Source of the DNA: Clostridia bacterium
Lineage (GTDB): Bacteria; Bacillota; Clostridia; Oscillospirales; CAG-272
Direction: 5' to 3'
Length of the DNA stretch: 64,000 nucleotides
NCBI GenBank assembly: GCA_017472305.1
Contig: JAFUQP010000037.1
Span: forward strand, 43,410-107,409
Shown here: piece by piece, positions 9,078-17,743 of the stretch
How positions within the stretch are numbered: the first letter of the stretch is position 1
Layout: every line of letters begins with the position of its first letter
Position numbers and translations under genes: made by a program
Notes under the pieces: generated by a model
Told to the model about the DNA's origin: nothing
Databases searched by the model: none
The model's input: only the letters and a program-made list of their open reading frames with translations

Positions 9078-9106
9078 ATTTTAACATAAATCCTTGCATT
9101 TTGCAA
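9078..9106 (-). promoter_or_regulatory. Promoter of the rpiR-type gene
   Basis: Minus strand TTGCAA, 17 bases, TAAAAT; about 47 bases before the start codon. Confidence 0.6.
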
Positions 9107-9225
9107 TACTTTTTTAAAGAATATGTTAGATAATTGACTGCAAATGAAAGAAATTCCTTCATTTCGGAAAAATTTAGTGCATAGAAAGCTTTGTAAGCGG
9201 TAAAGAATACTCGTCAAATGCAACG

Positions 9226-9252
9226 AAAAAGAGGCACGGTTGTCCGTGCCTC
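9226..9252 (-). terminator. Terminator of the ABC transporter operon
   Basis: A perfect 9-bp stem (GAGGCACGG/CCGTGCCTC) with loop TTGT, followed on the minus strand by TTTTT, directly after the ATPase gene stop. Confidence 0.9.
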
Positions 9253-9257
9253 AAAAA

Positions 9258-9845
9258 TTATTTAAGCGTGATAACAGTATGGGGCAGTGAGGAAAAGCTT
9301 GACGGCTCGTGCGTTACGGCAATAACGAGGCGGTGCTTTATTTCCTCTGAAAGTCTGTTTATAAAGAGCTTTATATTCTCGGCGTCAAGCTCCTTTGTCG
9401 GCTCGTCGAGAAGAAGTACGGAAGAGGGCTTAAGAAAGGCTCTTGCGAGCGATACGCGCTGCTTCATACCGCCCGACATCTCGTCGGGGTACAGCCTTGT
9501 GTCGGCAAGGGTGAAGCCTAGCTCTCTTAGTATGCATTCGGCATTTGAAAGCGACTCGGCATTAAGCCTTTCGGTGAGTGTTACGGCAATATTTTCGGCT
9601 GCCGTCAGCTCGGGGATTAGCCTGTATTCCTGAAAGGCAAAGGAAGTGCTTTTAAGACCGCCGCCTGTAATTTCACCCGAAAAGCGGGTGTCAAGCCCCG
9701 AGATAAGACGGAGCAGGGTTGTTTTTCCGACTCCGCTCTCACCCGTGATAAGGAAGAGTCCCGTGTCGGGAAATTCATAGGAGAAGTCGGAAAGCACTGC
9801 TTTATTCTCAAACGATTTTGAAACCGATTTTAGCGTGAGGCTCAT
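9258..9845 (-). CDS. ABC transporter ATP-binding protein (nitrate/sulfonate/taurine type)
   Basis: 195 residues. All ABC motifs are present: Walker A GESGVGKTT (35-43), Q-loop FQEYRL, signature MSGGMKQR, Walker B LLLDEPT, D-loop KELD and H-loop THE. It is short compared with the usual ~240-260 residues of SsuB/TauB proteins, lacking a C-terminal extension. It energises the adjacent permease: its ATG overlaps the permease stop by 4 bases. It is the last gene of the operon, with a strong terminator 6 bases downstream. Confidence 0.92.
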   Translation of the reverse strand: MSLTLKSVSKSFENKAVLSDFSYEFPDTGLFLITGESGVGKTTLLRLISGLDTRFSGEITGGGLKSTSFAFQEYRLIPELTAAENIAVTLTERLNAESLSNAECILRELGFTLADTRLYPDEMSGGMKQRVSLARAFLKPSSVLLLDEPTKELDAENIKLFINRLSEEIKHRLVIAVTHEPSSFSSLPHTVITLK

Positions 9846-10600
9846 TTTGACTTACCCCCTACCGAAAATTTTTTGAGAAGAAGCCTTGTCAGCCCCTCAA
9901 GAAGAATACTGAACAGCACGACCGAGAGCGTCCAGGCAAACACCTCGGCGGTCAGAAGATTGTACTTTGCGTCGCTTATCATCTGTCCTACCGAATTTCT
10001 TGCGTAGGCGATAATCTCGGCGGCAATCTCCGCCTTCCAGCCAAGTCCCACAGAGGTTATAATCGCGGGGATAAAGTACCTTTTTAGGGCGGGAAGGGTT
10101 ATGAGTCTGAAGTGCTTTTGCCGAGAGAAGCCGAACACAAGACTCATCTCGCAAAGCTCCTTATCAATCGAGGAGTAGCCGTCCATAAGGTTCTGCCAGA
10201 TTATCGGGAATACCATTAGCACCGTTACGAAAACGCAGAGCGCGTCGCCCGAGAGAAGTATCCATAAAATTATTATAAACGAGGCGATTGGCGTCGAGCG
10301 AATGACGGTTACGGGAAGCTTTACAAGGTGGTAGATAGGCTCAAAGCGGTGCGAGAGGACGGCAAGGATAATACCCAGTGAGGTGCCTATGAGAATACCG
10401 AGAATTACTCTTAAAAGAGTAAACAGGGTGATTTTGTAGAAGTCGGGGGTTATAAGAAGCTTAAAGAACTCCTCAAGAGTCCTCTCGACAGAGGGCAGAA
10501 AATACTCTCTGTCAAGAACGTGTGCCGAAATCTCCCATACAAGAAGCCACAGAAGAAGCGACAGGGCGGTGTAAATTAACCTCTTGTTTCTGTCAGTCAT
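9842..10600 (-). CDS. ABC transporter permease (BPD_transp_1, SsuC/TauC-like)
   Basis: About 252 residues from the ATG at 10600, which overlaps the stop of the binding-protein gene by 8 bases; a longer frame to 10654 would lie entirely inside that gene and is unlikely. Around six membrane segments are visible and the cytoplasmic EAA-like loop (SIDKELCEMSLVFGFSRQKHF...LPALKRYFIPAI) that contacts the ATPase. The SLLLWLLVWEISAHVL opening and the IRSTPIASFIIILW segment fit nitrate/sulfonate/thiamine-precursor permeases. It forms one importer with its two neighbours. Confidence 0.9.
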   Translation of the reverse strand: MTDRNKRLIYTALSLLLWLLVWEISAHVLDREYFLPSVERTLEEFFKLLITPDFYKITLFTLLRVILGILIGTSLGIILAVLSHRFEPIYHLVKLPVTVIRSTPIASFIIILWILLSGDALCVFVTVLMVFPIIWQNLMDGYSSIDKELCEMSLVFGFSRQKHFRLITLPALKRYFIPAIITSVGLGWKAEIAAEIIAYARNSVGQMISDAKYNLLTAEVFAWTLSVVLFSILLEGLTRLLLKKFSVGGKSK

Positions 10601-11582
10601 AGTAGAACTCGCCGTCGGGCTTGGGAAGTCCCGTTGCGGTGAAGAAGCCTTCAAGCGTAGTCTTCATATCCGCGCCGTCGATATAGGAAATTGCGTCACC
10701 GAGGTTGGAAAGAGCCTTCTTTGCCGCGGGTGCTGCCGCCATAATGCCTGCATCTGCGATATACTGCGCGGAGGTATCGAGGTTTTCAAGGTTGCCTATG
10801 AACTCAATCGACGCCTTGTACTCGGTAAGGAAGCTTGCAACGAGCTTTTCGTTGTCCTCGGTAAAGTCCTCGGTGGATACTATGCAGCCCATTGCAACGG
10901 GGGCATCGGGAGAAATCTTCGCCCACTCGTCACCGAGGTCGATGTCAACCGAGTAGGAAATCTCATTTGCCTTGCCTGCCTGCTGTATTGCCAGCTGTGC
11001 CGCGGTAATCATAGGCTCGGGAATGACAGCAAAGGGAAGCGCGCCGTTCACTACCTGAGCGCGAACGTCTGCGGGGGTTGCCATCTCCTTGCCGTCGGGA
11101 GTCGCGGTGGAAACCGTAATATCAAGGTCAAGCTCCTTAATGATATAGTCAAGCACCATCTTCGGCGTGCCGTTCTTGCAGGTGTATACGGTTTTTCCTA
11201 CAAGGTCAGAAAGCTGTGTTGCCGAGTTGTCCTTATCGGAAATGACGAAGAGCGAGTTTAAGCAGTTGATAGCGAGAACTCTTACGTCGTCGTCAACGGT
11301 CTTGTAGTATGCCGCCGCCTCATTTGTGGGAAGGCAGATTATATCGACGTCGCCCTTTGTGAGGTCAGCCTTTGCGGTGGCGGTGTCCTGGTAAACCGTG
11401 AAGCTGTATTTCTCGTTACCGTCTGTTCCGCCGTTGTCGGCTATAAGCTTTGCCATTCCCATTGCGGTAGGTCCCGCCATAACGCCGATACGGATTTGCT
11501 TTTCCTCTTCGCCGCCAAAGCAAGAGGCGAGAGAGAGAAGGCAGGTTGCTAAAATTACGAGTGTTGCGATTAGTTTTTTCAT
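10593..11582 (-). CDS. Lipoprotein substrate-binding protein of the ABC importer
   Basis: 329 residues. A lipoprotein signal peptide (MKKLIATLVILATCLLSLASC, lipobox LASC with C22) anchors it to the outer face of the membrane. The mature part begins IRIGVMAGPTAMGMAKLI and includes TKGDVDIICLPTNEAAAYY, the pattern of NMT1/SsuA-like periplasmic binding proteins that capture small nitrogen, sulfur or thiamine-precursor compounds. The ribosome binding site AAGGAG precedes the ATG. The specific ligand cannot be read from the sequence. No promoter or terminator of note separates it from the upstream Crp/Fnr gene, so the regulator may head the operon. Confidence 0.9.
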   Translation of the reverse strand: MKKLIATLVILATCLLSLASCFGGEEEKQIRIGVMAGPTAMGMAKLIADNGGTDGNEKYSFTVYQDTATAKADLTKGDVDIICLPTNEAAAYYKTVDDDVRVLAINCLNSLFVISDKDNSATQLSDLVGKTVYTCKNGTPKMVLDYIIKELDLDITVSTATPDGKEMATPADVRAQVVNGALPFAVIPEPMITAAQLAIQQAGKANEISYSVDIDLGDEWAKISPDAPVAMGCIVSTEDFTEDNEKLVASFLTEYKASIEFIGNLENLDTSAQYIADAGIMAAAPAAKKALSNLGDAISYIDGADMKTTLEGFFTATGLPKPDGEFYYD

Positions 11583-11716
11583 TTTTTATTTCTCCTTAAT
11601 TTATTAACTTGGTTATGCGGCCTCTTTTCTGAGGACAAAAAATGTGTTTTCGCATTTACAAAACGGACATTCTGACCTTGCCTTTCGCGCGCCTTGCAAA
11701 GCGTATTTTTTTGTAA

Positions 11717-12370
11717 TCAGAGCGCCGAGAGTCCCTCGTAATCGAGGATTTTTACGCTCTTGTTGTCAAAGGAAATAAGCCCGAGAGAGGAGAGCGAGTC
11801 AAGCGCGCGGTAGACCGAGGAGCGCCCCGAGTTTATCGTTTCGGCGGTTTTCTTACAGTTGAAGGGAATTTCTTCTCCGTGCCGTTCGTATTCCGAAAGC
11901 AAGAAGCTTCTAAGCCTGTCCTCAACGCGAGTGCCCGACATCGTGCGAATTTTTCTGTTAAGGAAGGAAACCTTTCCCGCGAGGAAGGATATAACCCTGT
12001 AGGATACCTCGGGATAGGCGTGAATGAGAAATATAAAATCCTCGGCAGAAATGAACATTACCGTACTGTTACGCTTTGCGTAAATCTCGGTCGGAAAGTC
12101 CGTCTTGCCGAAAACCGAAAGTATTCCGAAGGACTGCCCCTTGATTAGTCGGTTAAGCGACACGGGGGAGCCGTCGTGCTTGGTCTGCCTTACCTCACAC
12201 TCGCCCTCGACGATAAAGCCGACAGCGGGAGAGCTATCGCCGCAAAAAACCAGCTCACCGCGCTTGAACTCCTCTTCGGTGTAACGGAGTGAGGATATAA
12301 TCCTGTCAAGCGACTCCGCACCCGTACCGATAAAGGGAAACAGCGTTCCTATAAATTCCTTTGTAATCAA
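11717..12370 (-). CDS. Crp/Fnr family transcriptional regulator (TTG start)
   Basis: 217 residues from a TTG at 12370. The frame is open to an ATG at 12439, but that ATG lies upstream of the -35 box; TTG at 12370 has AGGAG 7 bases before it. Residues ~35-125 are the cyclic-nucleotide-binding-like beta roll (FKRGELVFCGDSSPAVGFIVEGECEVR, FGILSVF), ~135-215 the winged helix (ETINSGRSSVYRALDSLSSLGLI). No N-terminal cysteine cluster is present, so it is unlikely to be an iron-sulfur Fnr. Its location just upstream of the ABC importer genes on the same strand suggests it controls that importer in response to a related ligand. Confidence 0.88.
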   Translation of the reverse strand: MITKEFIGTLFPFIGTGAESLDRIISSLRYTEEEFKRGELVFCGDSSPAVGFIVEGECEVRQTKHDGSPVSLNRLIKGQSFGILSVFGKTDFPTEIYAKRNSTVMFISAEDFIFLIHAYPEVSYRVISFLAGKVSFLNRKIRTMSGTRVEDRLRSFLLSEYERHGEEIPFNCKKTAETINSGRSSVYRALDSLSSLGLISFDNKSVKILDYEGLSAL

Positions 12371-12385
12371 TTCGTCGCTCCTAAA

Positions 12386-12403
12386 GTGTATCATTTGATA
12401 CAC
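12386..12403 (-). promoter_or_regulatory. Perfect palindromic operator at the Crp/Fnr gene
   Basis: GTGTATCA-TT-TGATACAC is a perfect 18-bp inverted repeat placed immediately downstream of the -10 box and overlapping the expected transcription start. This is the classic position for negative autoregulation by the encoded protein. It differs from the E. coli CRP and FNR consensus spacing. Confidence 0.6.
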
Positions 12404-12432
12404 ATTATAGCACAAATTCTGTTGCTTGTCAA
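12404..12432 (-). promoter_or_regulatory. Sigma-A-type promoter of the Crp/Fnr gene
   Basis: Minus strand TTGACA, 17 bases, TATAAT: a full consensus match with optimal spacing, directly followed by the palindrome. Confidence 0.85.
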
Positions 12433-12523
12433 TAAGCATTGACGGGTTTTATGAAAATTCTTGAAAAAACGGAAAAAGTATGCGAAAAATTAATATATCG
12501 GCAATATTTTATTACAAAAATTA

Positions 12524-12552
12524 TTGAAATTTTAAATAATATGTGTTATAAT
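12524..12552 (+). promoter_or_regulatory. Promoter of cdaA
   Basis: TTGAAA, 17 bases, TATAAT, about 68 bases before the cdaA start; divergent from the Crp/Fnr promoter. Confidence 0.75.
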
Positions 12553-12619
12553 TAATTATAACTACGGCAATTTGCCTGATTTTCCCCAAAATTTCACTCT
12601 GAATTTGGAGTTTATATAT

Positions 12620-13483
12620 ATGAACATCTTGCTTACCGCTTCGGTGTCGGAATCTACGACACTCGGGGGCTTTCTTTCATTCGTTAAGAGTGCGTTCCTT
12701 GACTTCGGTGTCAACGACGCTATCGATATAATTTTACTTACCGTTCTTTTCGCCTTTTCCTTCCGCTTCTTGAAAAACAAGAAGGCGGGAGCGCTGATAG
12801 TCGGCATAGTCGTGCTTCTTTTCGTATACGCTTTTGCGAGCCTTTTTGATTTGCCGGGTATTAAATTCATTCTCTCCTGCCTATTCCAGATAGGAGCTAT
12901 TTCGCTGGTTATTATTTTCCAACCCGAGCTTCGGGAGCTTCTTGAGAAGGTTGGCTCGCGCTCTCTGAAGGGAATATCCTCTCTTGGCGATAAGAACAGC
13001 AAAAAGCAAATCTACTACCGCACAATAGACAGTATCTGCAAGGCTGTTCAGCTTCTTTCGGTTGAAAAGACGGGCGCGCTTATCGTTATCGAGCGTACGA
13101 CGCAGCTTGACGATATTCTTCACACGGGTATCACCCTCAACGCAGAGGTCAGCGACGCGCTTCTCCGTAACATCTTCTACAACAGAGCGCCGCTTCACGA
13201 CGGTGCAGTGGTTATTGACGACGGTAGGATTGCCGCGGCGTCCTGTATTCTTCCTCTCCCGAGAAGAACGGCGGTTGAAGCCGACCTCGGCACGAGGCAC
13301 AGAGCCGCAGTCGGTATGAGCGAGGTCAGCGACGCGGTTATTATCGTTGTTTCCGAGGAAACCGGAATTATCTCGGTTGCCAAGGAATGTGAGCTTATCC
13401 GTAATTTCTCCTCAGATACTCTCCGTAAGTATCTTCGCCGCGAGCTTCTGCGCGGTGAGCGCCGTGAGGAAGAGAACAATTAG
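12620..13483 (+). CDS. cdaA: Membrane diadenylate cyclase CdaA
   Basis: 287 residues from the ATG at 12620 (GGAG 9 bases upstream); an in-frame ATG at 12572 lacks a binding site. Three N-terminal membrane helices (about 32-100) precede a DAC domain with both catalytic motifs, HDGAVVI (DGA at 194-196) and GTRHRAAVG (RHR at 226-228). It condenses two ATP into cyclic di-AMP, the essential messenger for potassium and cell-wall homeostasis in Firmicutes. In most relatives the next genes are cdaR and glmM; here a tiny membrane peptide takes the cdaR position. Confidence 0.96.
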   Translation: MNILLTASVSESTTLGGFLSFVKSAFLDFGVNDAIDIILLTVLFAFSFRFLKNKKAGALIVGIVVLLFVYAFASLFDLPGIKFILSCLFQIGAISLVIIFQPELRELLEKVGSRSLKGISSLGDKNSKKQIYYRTIDSICKAVQLLSVEKTGALIVIERTTQLDDILHTGITLNAEVSDALLRNIFYNRAPLHDGAVVIDDGRIAAASCILPLPRRTAVEADLGTRHRAAVGMSEVSDAVIIVVSEETGIISVAKECELIRNFSSDTLRKYLRRELLRGERREEENN

Positions 13484-13499
13484 TTTGACGGAGTTTGAA

Positions 13500-13655
13500 A
13501 TGAATAAAAAGACTGGAAAATTAAAAATAGGTACGCTACTTACGGTTCTTCTGTCGCTTATGCTTGCGGTATCCTTCTGGCTTTTCGTCAGCTATGCCGA
13601 CTCGCTACAGTCGCTGGAGCTATTAAGGCTTGCTCTTCCGAAATGGAGTTATTAA
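13500..13655 (+). CDS. 51-residue membrane peptide, possible CdaR (YbbR) remnant
   Basis: Starts 16 bases after cdaA and ends in TAATG, sharing one base with the next start, so it sits in the operon as a real gene would. The peptide has a basic N-terminus (MNKKTGKLK), one membrane helix (IGTLLTVLLSLMLAVSFWLFV) and a short tail. CdaR proteins begin with the same layout, a basic stretch and one helix ending in a W-L-x-V motif, but then carry several YbbR domains that are absent here. I infer a truncated or minimal CdaR; an unrelated small membrane protein is possible. The ribosome binding site GACGGAG lies 6-7 bases upstream. Confidence 0.5.
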   Translation: MNKKTGKLKIGTLLTVLLSLMLAVSFWLFVSYADSLQSLELLRLALPKWSY

Positions 13656-15268
13656 TGAATACCGCCAAGGGATTTGTGGTTTTTAATAATATCAAGCTTC
13701 CTATCAGCGCCTCTATTCAAGAGGCGCTTTCCGTTGCTAAAAAGAGAGCCTTGCGGCTTGGTATTTCGGGGGAGGCTAAGAGCTACACCGTCTATAAGCG
13801 CAGCATTGACGCAAGGCGCAAGGATAATATACTTTTCGTATATTCCATAGCGGCAAGGGGCGACTATAAGCTGCCCGACGCGGCGGCGCTTTCGTCGGTT
13901 GATGCCTCGGTGCAAAGCGACGGCAGCCTACCCGAATTTGCCTTCGGCGACGAGAGGCTGTCCGCTCCGCCCGTTGTAGTAGGCACAGGCCCTGCGGGGC
14001 TGTTTGCGGCTCTCCTTCTTGCGGAGTACGGCTATAAGCCCGTGGTTCTCGAGCGTGGCGGCTCGGTTGCCGAAAGACAGGAGGAATACAGGAAATTCAC
14101 CAAAGAGAGAATTCTTTCTGAGGACACAAATATTCAGTTTGGAGCAGGGGGCGCGGGCACCTTCTCGGACGGTAAGCTTGTCACGCGCATCGGCGACCCG
14201 CTTTCGTCCTATGTTCTATCAAGGCTTACGGAGCTTGGGGCGCCTCGGGAGATTTTATATACCGCAAGGCCTCATATCGGCACAGATATACTTGCATCTG
14301 TCGTTGATGCTGCTATAGGCGAAATAGAGAGGCTTGGGGGCAGGGTGCTTTTCAATACGAAGTACCTCTCGCATAAGGAGAGCCTCGGAAGGGTCAGCTC
14401 TGTTATGACCTCGCGCGGCGAAATAGGGTGCGGCGCGCTTATACTTGCCGTCGGCCACAGCGCGAGAGATACCTATAAAATGCTGATTGAAGGCGGCACC
14501 GATATTATTCCGAAGGATTTCTCGGTAGGAATGAGAATAGAGCACCTTCGCTCGGATATCGACACTGCAATGTACGGCTCCGAGGCAGGAAATCCCGTCC
14601 TCGGCGCTGCGGAATACAATCTTTCGCACAATACGAAAACGCGCGGCGTTTACACCTTCTGTATGTGTCCCGGCGGTGAGGTCGTTGCCGCGGCGAGCGA
14701 GCAGCTTGGCGTTGTCGTTAACGGTATGTCCGAGAGCCGTAGGTCGGGCAGGAACTCAAACTGTGCGGTTGTCTGCTCGGTATTCAAGAGCGACTACGGA
14801 AGCACGGCAGAGGCGGCAATTGATTTTCAGCGGACAATAGAGCGCCGAGCATATATTGCGGGCGGCTCTGACTACTGTGCGCCTATAATTACGGTTGGCG
14901 ATTTTCTCTCGGGAGAGCTTCGCCGCGAGCCAAAGAGGATTACTCCCACCTATATGGACGGCTCGGTGCGCCTATGCCGCCCCGAGGAATATCTTCCTCT
15001 GTTTGTTTGTGAGAATATCAAGGGGGCGCTCGCTTCCTTTGATAAGAAAATATCGGGCTTTGCCCGAGAGGACGCGCTTCTTACGGGAGCGGAAACGAGA
15101 ACCAGCGCACCTGTCAGAATTGTTCGCGACAGGGTGACGCTTCTTGCAACGGGTTATCAGAACCTTTACCCCGCGGGCGAGGGCGCAGGCTACGCAGGCG
15201 GAATTACGAGTGCCGCAATAGACGGACTCCGCACGGCGATTGCCCTTATGTCTAAGTACAGGGCTTGA
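13655..15268 (+). CDS. FAD-dependent dehydrogenase, COG2509-like
   Basis: 537 residues from the ATG at 13655 (GGAG 8 bases upstream). The first ~95 residues form a small domain (NIKLPISASIQEALSVAKKR) typical of this family, followed by an FAD-binding Rossmann motif VVGTGPAGLFAALLLAEYG, a QFGAGGAGTFSDGKLVTR segment and a C-terminal NLYPAGEGAGYAGGITSAA motif that closes the FAD site. The family is widespread in anaerobic Firmicutes and is annotated as uncharacterised FAD-dependent dehydrogenases; the substrate is unknown. It is translationally coupled to the preceding membrane peptide. Confidence 0.85.
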   Translation: MNTAKGFVVFNNIKLPISASIQEALSVAKKRALRLGISGEAKSYTVYKRSIDARRKDNILFVYSIAARGDYKLPDAAALSSVDASVQSDGSLPEFAFGDERLSAPPVVVGTGPAGLFAALLLAEYGYKPVVLERGGSVAERQEEYRKFTKERILSEDTNIQFGAGGAGTFSDGKLVTRIGDPLSSYVLSRLTELGAPREILYTARPHIGTDILASVVDAAIGEIERLGGRVLFNTKYLSHKESLGRVSSVMTSRGEIGCGALILAVGHSARDTYKMLIEGGTDIIPKDFSVGMRIEHLRSDIDTAMYGSEAGNPVLGAAEYNLSHNTKTRGVYTFCMCPGGEVVAAASEQLGVVVNGMSESRRSGRNSNCAVVCSVFKSDYGSTAEAAIDFQRTIERRAYIAGGSDYCAPIITVGDFLSGELRREPKRITPTYMDGSVRLCRPEEYLPLFVCENIKGALASFDKKISGFAREDALLTGAETRTSAPVRIVRDRVTLLATGYQNLYPAGEGAGYAGGITSAAIDGLRTAIALMSKYRA

Positions 15269-15340
15269 TAGCAATTCAGCGATTTATACCCCCAAGAGGG
15301 CTTGAGCGCAACTCGGCGATTTATACCCCAAAGAGGGCTT
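15261..15340. repeat. Two-copy 37-bp tandem repeat
   Basis: The units beginning at 15271 and 15308 (core GCGATTTATACCCC, then AAGAGGGCTTG) differ at about four positions, with a further partial GGGCTTGA at 15261. They fill the start of the 235-base gap before recJ. The rest of the gap holds a hairpin (ACAAGGC...GCCTTGT, near 15361-15397) without a T-run and no gene. Confidence 0.75.
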
Positions 15341-15503
15341 AATATCTTAAGTAAAACCAATACAAGGCAAAGGCTCAAAGCCAAAGGCAGAGCCTTGTAA
15401 AAAATACAGGCATACGCTTCTACACGCTTGTCGGGTGAAATATAGACCGACCTTAATCAGTAATAAAATGGAAGGCGGGAGAAATCCCAAAACGTAAAAA
15501 TAA

Positions 15504-17699
15504 ATGGCAAAGCAAAATAATCAAAAGGAGAAGAGGTGGATTGTAAAATCCGAGCATTCTCCAATCCCCTCGTCTGCCGTAAAGGAAATTGCGGACGGAC
15601 TCGGGATAAATTCAACGGTTGCCTCGCTTCTTTATTCACGCGGATTTTGCGACGTGGCGAAGGCAAAGGATTTTATTTATATGGAGAGCGAGCTGCTCTG
15701 CGACCCGTTCCTTATGGCAGATATGGAGCGAGGCGTCGAGAGGCTTAGGCGCGCGGTTGATCAGGGTGAGAAAATCACGGTCTACGGAGATTACGACGTA
15801 GACGGAGTTACCGCCGTCTGTACGCTCTATCTCTATCTATGCTCGCTTGGCTGCAAGGTTGACTATTACATACCGAACAGAGTAGGCGAGGGCTACGGAG
15901 TTTCTCAGTCGGCAATAGATACCCTTGCCAAGGAGGGAACCTCGCTGATAATTACCGTTGATACGGGAATTACGGCAAACGAGGAGGTCGAATATGCAAA
16001 GGGTGTCGGAGTTGATTTTCTGATTACCGACCACCACGAGTGCCGCTCAACTCTCCCCGAGGCTTCGGCGGTTATCAACCCTCACAGACCCGACTGCCCC
16101 TATCCCTTCAAAGAGCTTGCCGGGGTCGGTGTCGTATTCAAGTTCATTTCCGCTTATGAGGAGCGTATCTTCGGTGTGTCGAAGCTCGAGGCGGCAAGGA
16201 AGCTCTTTGAGAGCTATTCCGACCTCGTTGCGATAGGCACTATCGCCGACGTTATGCCGATACGCGAGGAGAACAGAATTATCGTAAAGCACGGACTTAG
16301 ACAGATACAGAACACCTCGCGTCCCGGTCTTCACGCGCTTATTGAGGTTGCCTCCTCGCGCGGTGACTCCCACAGGTATCAGTACTGGGGCTTCGATATC
16401 CCGAAGATTACCTCGAGCTATATCGGCTACACGCTTGCGCCGCGTATCAATGCGGCAGGCAGAATTCACTGCGCGTCGGTTGCGGTCGAACTGTTCCTTG
16501 AGGAGGAGCTTGAGAGAGCTTACTCGATTGCCGAGGACCTTTGCAGAATGAACAAGGAGCGCCAGGCAGAGGAAAACAAGATAATGCAAGAGGCTTACGC
16601 GAAGATTGAGGCACAGGGGCTTCTGAACGATTCGGTAATAGTCCTTGATGCCGACGATTGGCACCACGGTGTAATCGGTATCGTGTCCTCGCGTATTACC
16701 GAGAAATACTGCCGTCCCTCGATTCTCGTATCCTTTGAGGGCAACGGTGACGGCGAGCCTTCTCCCGAGGACGTAGGCAAGGGGTCGGGCAGAAGCATCA
16801 AGGGAATGAACCTTGTTGACGCGCTTATGAACTGTTCCGACTGCCTTGTCAAGTTCGGCGGTCACGAGCTTGCCGCGGGACTCTCCGTAAAGAGATGCGA
16901 GCTGGAGAATTTCAGACGCAGGATAAACGAGTATGCAAGAGAAAACCTCACAGAGGAGGATATGATTCCCACAGCCGAGGCAGACCTTGCGGTCGATTTT
17001 TCAGAGGTTAATCTCGCGCTTGCAAAGAGCCTTCGTATGCTCGAGCCCTACGGCGTCGGAAATCCCGTGCCGCACTTCGTGCTTTACGGAGTGACGGTTT
17101 ACGAGATGACGGGTGTCAGCGACTCAAAGCACACGCGTCTTTCGGTAGGGTGCGGTGCCGGAAGCGTTACCGCAATGTATTTCGGTCATTCACCAAGCTC
17201 CCTCGGCGTTTACGTCGGTGACAGGGTAGACCTGCTCTTCAATCTCGATATCAACGAGTGGGGCGGCAGAGAAAGCGTTCAGCTTATCGTAAGAGATATC
17301 AGAATTGCAAAGTCAGAGGAAGAAAGAATTTCGCGTGAGCGTGAGAGATTTGAAGAAATCTGGGGCGGCGCTCCCTTTACGGAGAGCGAGAATATCCTGC
17401 CCACAAGAGATGACTTTGCGGCAGTCTATAAGCTTATCGCGGCGTCTATCCGCACAGGGGTAAACACTCTTTCGCACAGAGATATAATTTCGCGCCTTTC
17501 CTCGTCGGGCAACGCTATGACCTACGGAAGGCTGAAGATTATCATTCTCGTTCTAAAGGAATTAAACCTCGTCGGAATTACCGACCTTTCAGAGGAGCTT
17601 TATAAATTCAGTATTCACTACACGGCAAGTAAGACAAGACTCGATAAATCGGCCATATTAAGAAAGCTTCGCTCACAGCAAAAGCGCGGCACGGCGTGA
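15504..17699 (+). CDS. recJ: Single-stranded-DNA-specific exonuclease RecJ
   Basis: 731 residues. The DHH domain has DYDVDG (96-101) and DHH (176-178), metal-binding motifs of the 5'-3' exonuclease; the DHHA1 domain has GSGRSIKG and KFGGHELAAG near 445 and 470. An OB-fold region follows. The last ~130 residues (from about 600) are an extra helical extension, seen in some Firmicutes RecJ proteins, which makes it longer than the ~570-residue E. coli protein. It acts in recombination and mismatch repair. No strong ribosome binding site precedes the ATG. It lies 44 bases before rel, a common Clostridial arrangement. Confidence 0.95.
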   Translation: MAKQNNQKEKRWIVKSEHSPIPSSAVKEIADGLGINSTVASLLYSRGFCDVAKAKDFIYMESELLCDPFLMADMERGVERLRRAVDQGEKITVYGDYDVDGVTAVCTLYLYLCSLGCKVDYYIPNRVGEGYGVSQSAIDTLAKEGTSLIITVDTGITANEEVEYAKGVGVDFLITDHHECRSTLPEASAVINPHRPDCPYPFKELAGVGVVFKFISAYEERIFGVSKLEAARKLFESYSDLVAIGTIADVMPIREENRIIVKHGLRQIQNTSRPGLHALIEVASSRGDSHRYQYWGFDIPKITSSYIGYTLAPRINAAGRIHCASVAVELFLEEELERAYSIAEDLCRMNKERQAEENKIMQEAYAKIEAQGLLNDSVIVLDADDWHHGVIGIVSSRITEKYCRPSILVSFEGNGDGEPSPEDVGKGSGRSIKGMNLVDALMNCSDCLVKFGGHELAAGLSVKRCELENFRRRINEYARENLTEEDMIPTAEADLAVDFSEVNLALAKSLRMLEPYGVGNPVPHFVLYGVTVYEMTGVSDSKHTRLSVGCGAGSVTAMYFGHSPSSLGVYVGDRVDLLFNLDINEWGGRESVQLIVRDIRIAKSEEERISRERERFEEIWGGAPFTESENILPTRDDFAAVYKLIAASIRTGVNTLSHRDIISRLSSSGNAMTYGRLKIIILVLKELNLVGITDLSEELYKFSIHYTASKTRLDKSAILRKLRSQQKRGTA

Positions 17700-17743
17700 T
17701 TTTTCGGGACGGACAAAATAAATAATTCGGGAATTTCGGAAGG

